DNA of 6,972 nt from a candidate division FCPU426 bacterium (GTDB taxonomy: Bacteria > Oederibacteriota > JAAXVQ01 > JAUVAV01): contig JAUXBQ010000143.1 of the NCBI GenBank assembly GCA_030619365.1, positions 1 through 6,972 of the forward strand, given 5' to 3'. Position 1 is the stretch's first letter, and each line of letters opens with the position of its first letter. Under the pieces are notes generated by a model. It was not told the origin of the DNA and made no database searches. It was given only the letters and a program-made list of their open reading frames with translations. Positions 6,770 to 6,972 of this stretch are shown piece by piece. Both the position numbers and the translations under genes were made by a program.

Positions 6770-6801
6770 ATTATCCGAAGACCGCCACTTAAATTCCGAT
6801 T

Positions 6802-6972
6802 TCATTTCCGCCTGATTATGCCGATTTTCCTGGTCTGTTTAACTGTCCGGCTGTTGTCCCCGGGTTTCACGATTATTCGGCAGATATAGCCTCCGCTTCC
6901 CAGCAATACGCCTCTGCCGCTTCTCCCATCCCAGGTAATGGTATTCCGATATCCGGTTGGGTTTCCCCGTCC
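6802..6972 (-). CDS. C-terminal fragment of an exported protein with FlgD-type Ig-like tail (5' end beyond window)
   Basis: An open frame enters from the right edge and ends at TGA 6804-6802, leaving 56 codons. The peptide carries NTITWDGRSGRG (fragment residues 10-21), then GGYICRIIVK (27-36), and closes with KIGIIRRK before the stop. The order WDG-R-x-x-G, then S-G-x-Y-x-x-R-[IL], then a basic K-[IV]-x-[IV]-[IV]-R ending is the usual signature of the FlgD Ig-like fold (CHU_C/T9SS-like tails) at the C-terminus of large secreted or surface proteins. The rest of the protein is outside the window, so its function cannot be named. The next gene, glnE, starts 217 bp downstream and is unrelated. 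GC content and frame are normal for the window. Confidence is high that the frame is coding and moderate for the fold. Confidence 0.72.
   Translation of the reverse strand, partial: GRGNPTGYRNTITWDGRSGRGVLLGSGGYICRIIVKPGDNSRTVKQTRKIGIIRRK

Larger units (their letters stand above)
6585..6801. other. Intergenic spacer upstream of glnE
   Basis: This 217-bp gap contains the glnE ribosome binding site and promoter candidates (6593-6684), then the tandem and inverted repeats (6687-6769). The remaining part, 6770-6801, shows nothing beyond a short GATTATCCG phrase that echoes GATTATGCCG within the end of the neighbouring gene. No tRNA or small open frame is supported. Confidence 0.5.

Noticed and set aside
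6760..6880. Recurring GATTAT phrases (near CCGCCT...GATTATCCG, CCTGATTATGCCG, CGATTATTCGG)
   Set aside because: Spacing is irregular, the contexts differ and two of the three are inside coding sequence, so chance is adequate. It is not a CRISPR array or an ordered repeat.

Overview
The window looks like chromosomal DNA from an uncultivated, deep-branching bacterium. My best guess is Candidatus Omnitrophota or a relative. This rests mainly on the left-hand gene, whose HIQDLHCN, SVEG and GGFHT motif set and overall pattern I associate with secreted Tiki/ChaN/EreA-type proteins that are abundant in that phylum. No rRNA or other phylogenetic marker is present, so the assignment is tentative. All genes I can support lie on the minus strand.

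Layout, in transcription order (right to left): (1) 6972-6802, the last 56 codons of a gene cut by the right edge, ending in a FlgD-type Ig-like tail typical of exported surface proteins. (2) 6801-6585, a 217-bp spacer with a short tandem repeat, a long imperfect inverted repeat and candidate promoters. (3) 6584-2781, a complete 1267-codon gene for a glutamine synthetase adenylyltransferase/deadenylylase (GlnE family). (4) 2780-2544, a 237-bp AT-rich spacer with a strong sigma70-like promoter and direct and inverted repeats. (5) 2543 to the left edge, an 847-codon 5' part of a gene for an exported protein with a Tiki/ChaN/EreA-like N-terminal domain and a long, AT-rich, helical C-terminal part that continues outside the window.

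The most interesting object is the GlnE protein. Its N-terminus carries a tandem ACT pair resembling the glutamine-sensing C-terminus of GlnD. The two catalytic halves also appear to be in reverse order compared with proteobacterial and actinobacterial GlnE: the first half has the signature of the adenylylating (AT) domain and the second that of the deadenylylating (AR) domain. The simplest reading is a GlnE that senses glutamine through its own ACT domains, with less or no dependence on PII. No glnA, glnB or glnD gene lies in the window, so this is inferred from the protein alone.

The three genes do not form an obvious functional unit. Each of the two complete spacers is over 200 bp and has its own promoter candidates, so glnE is probably transcribed alone. 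Plus-strand open frames across the window are antisense shadows. They arise because the GC-rich genes rarely use TTA, CTA and TCA codons.
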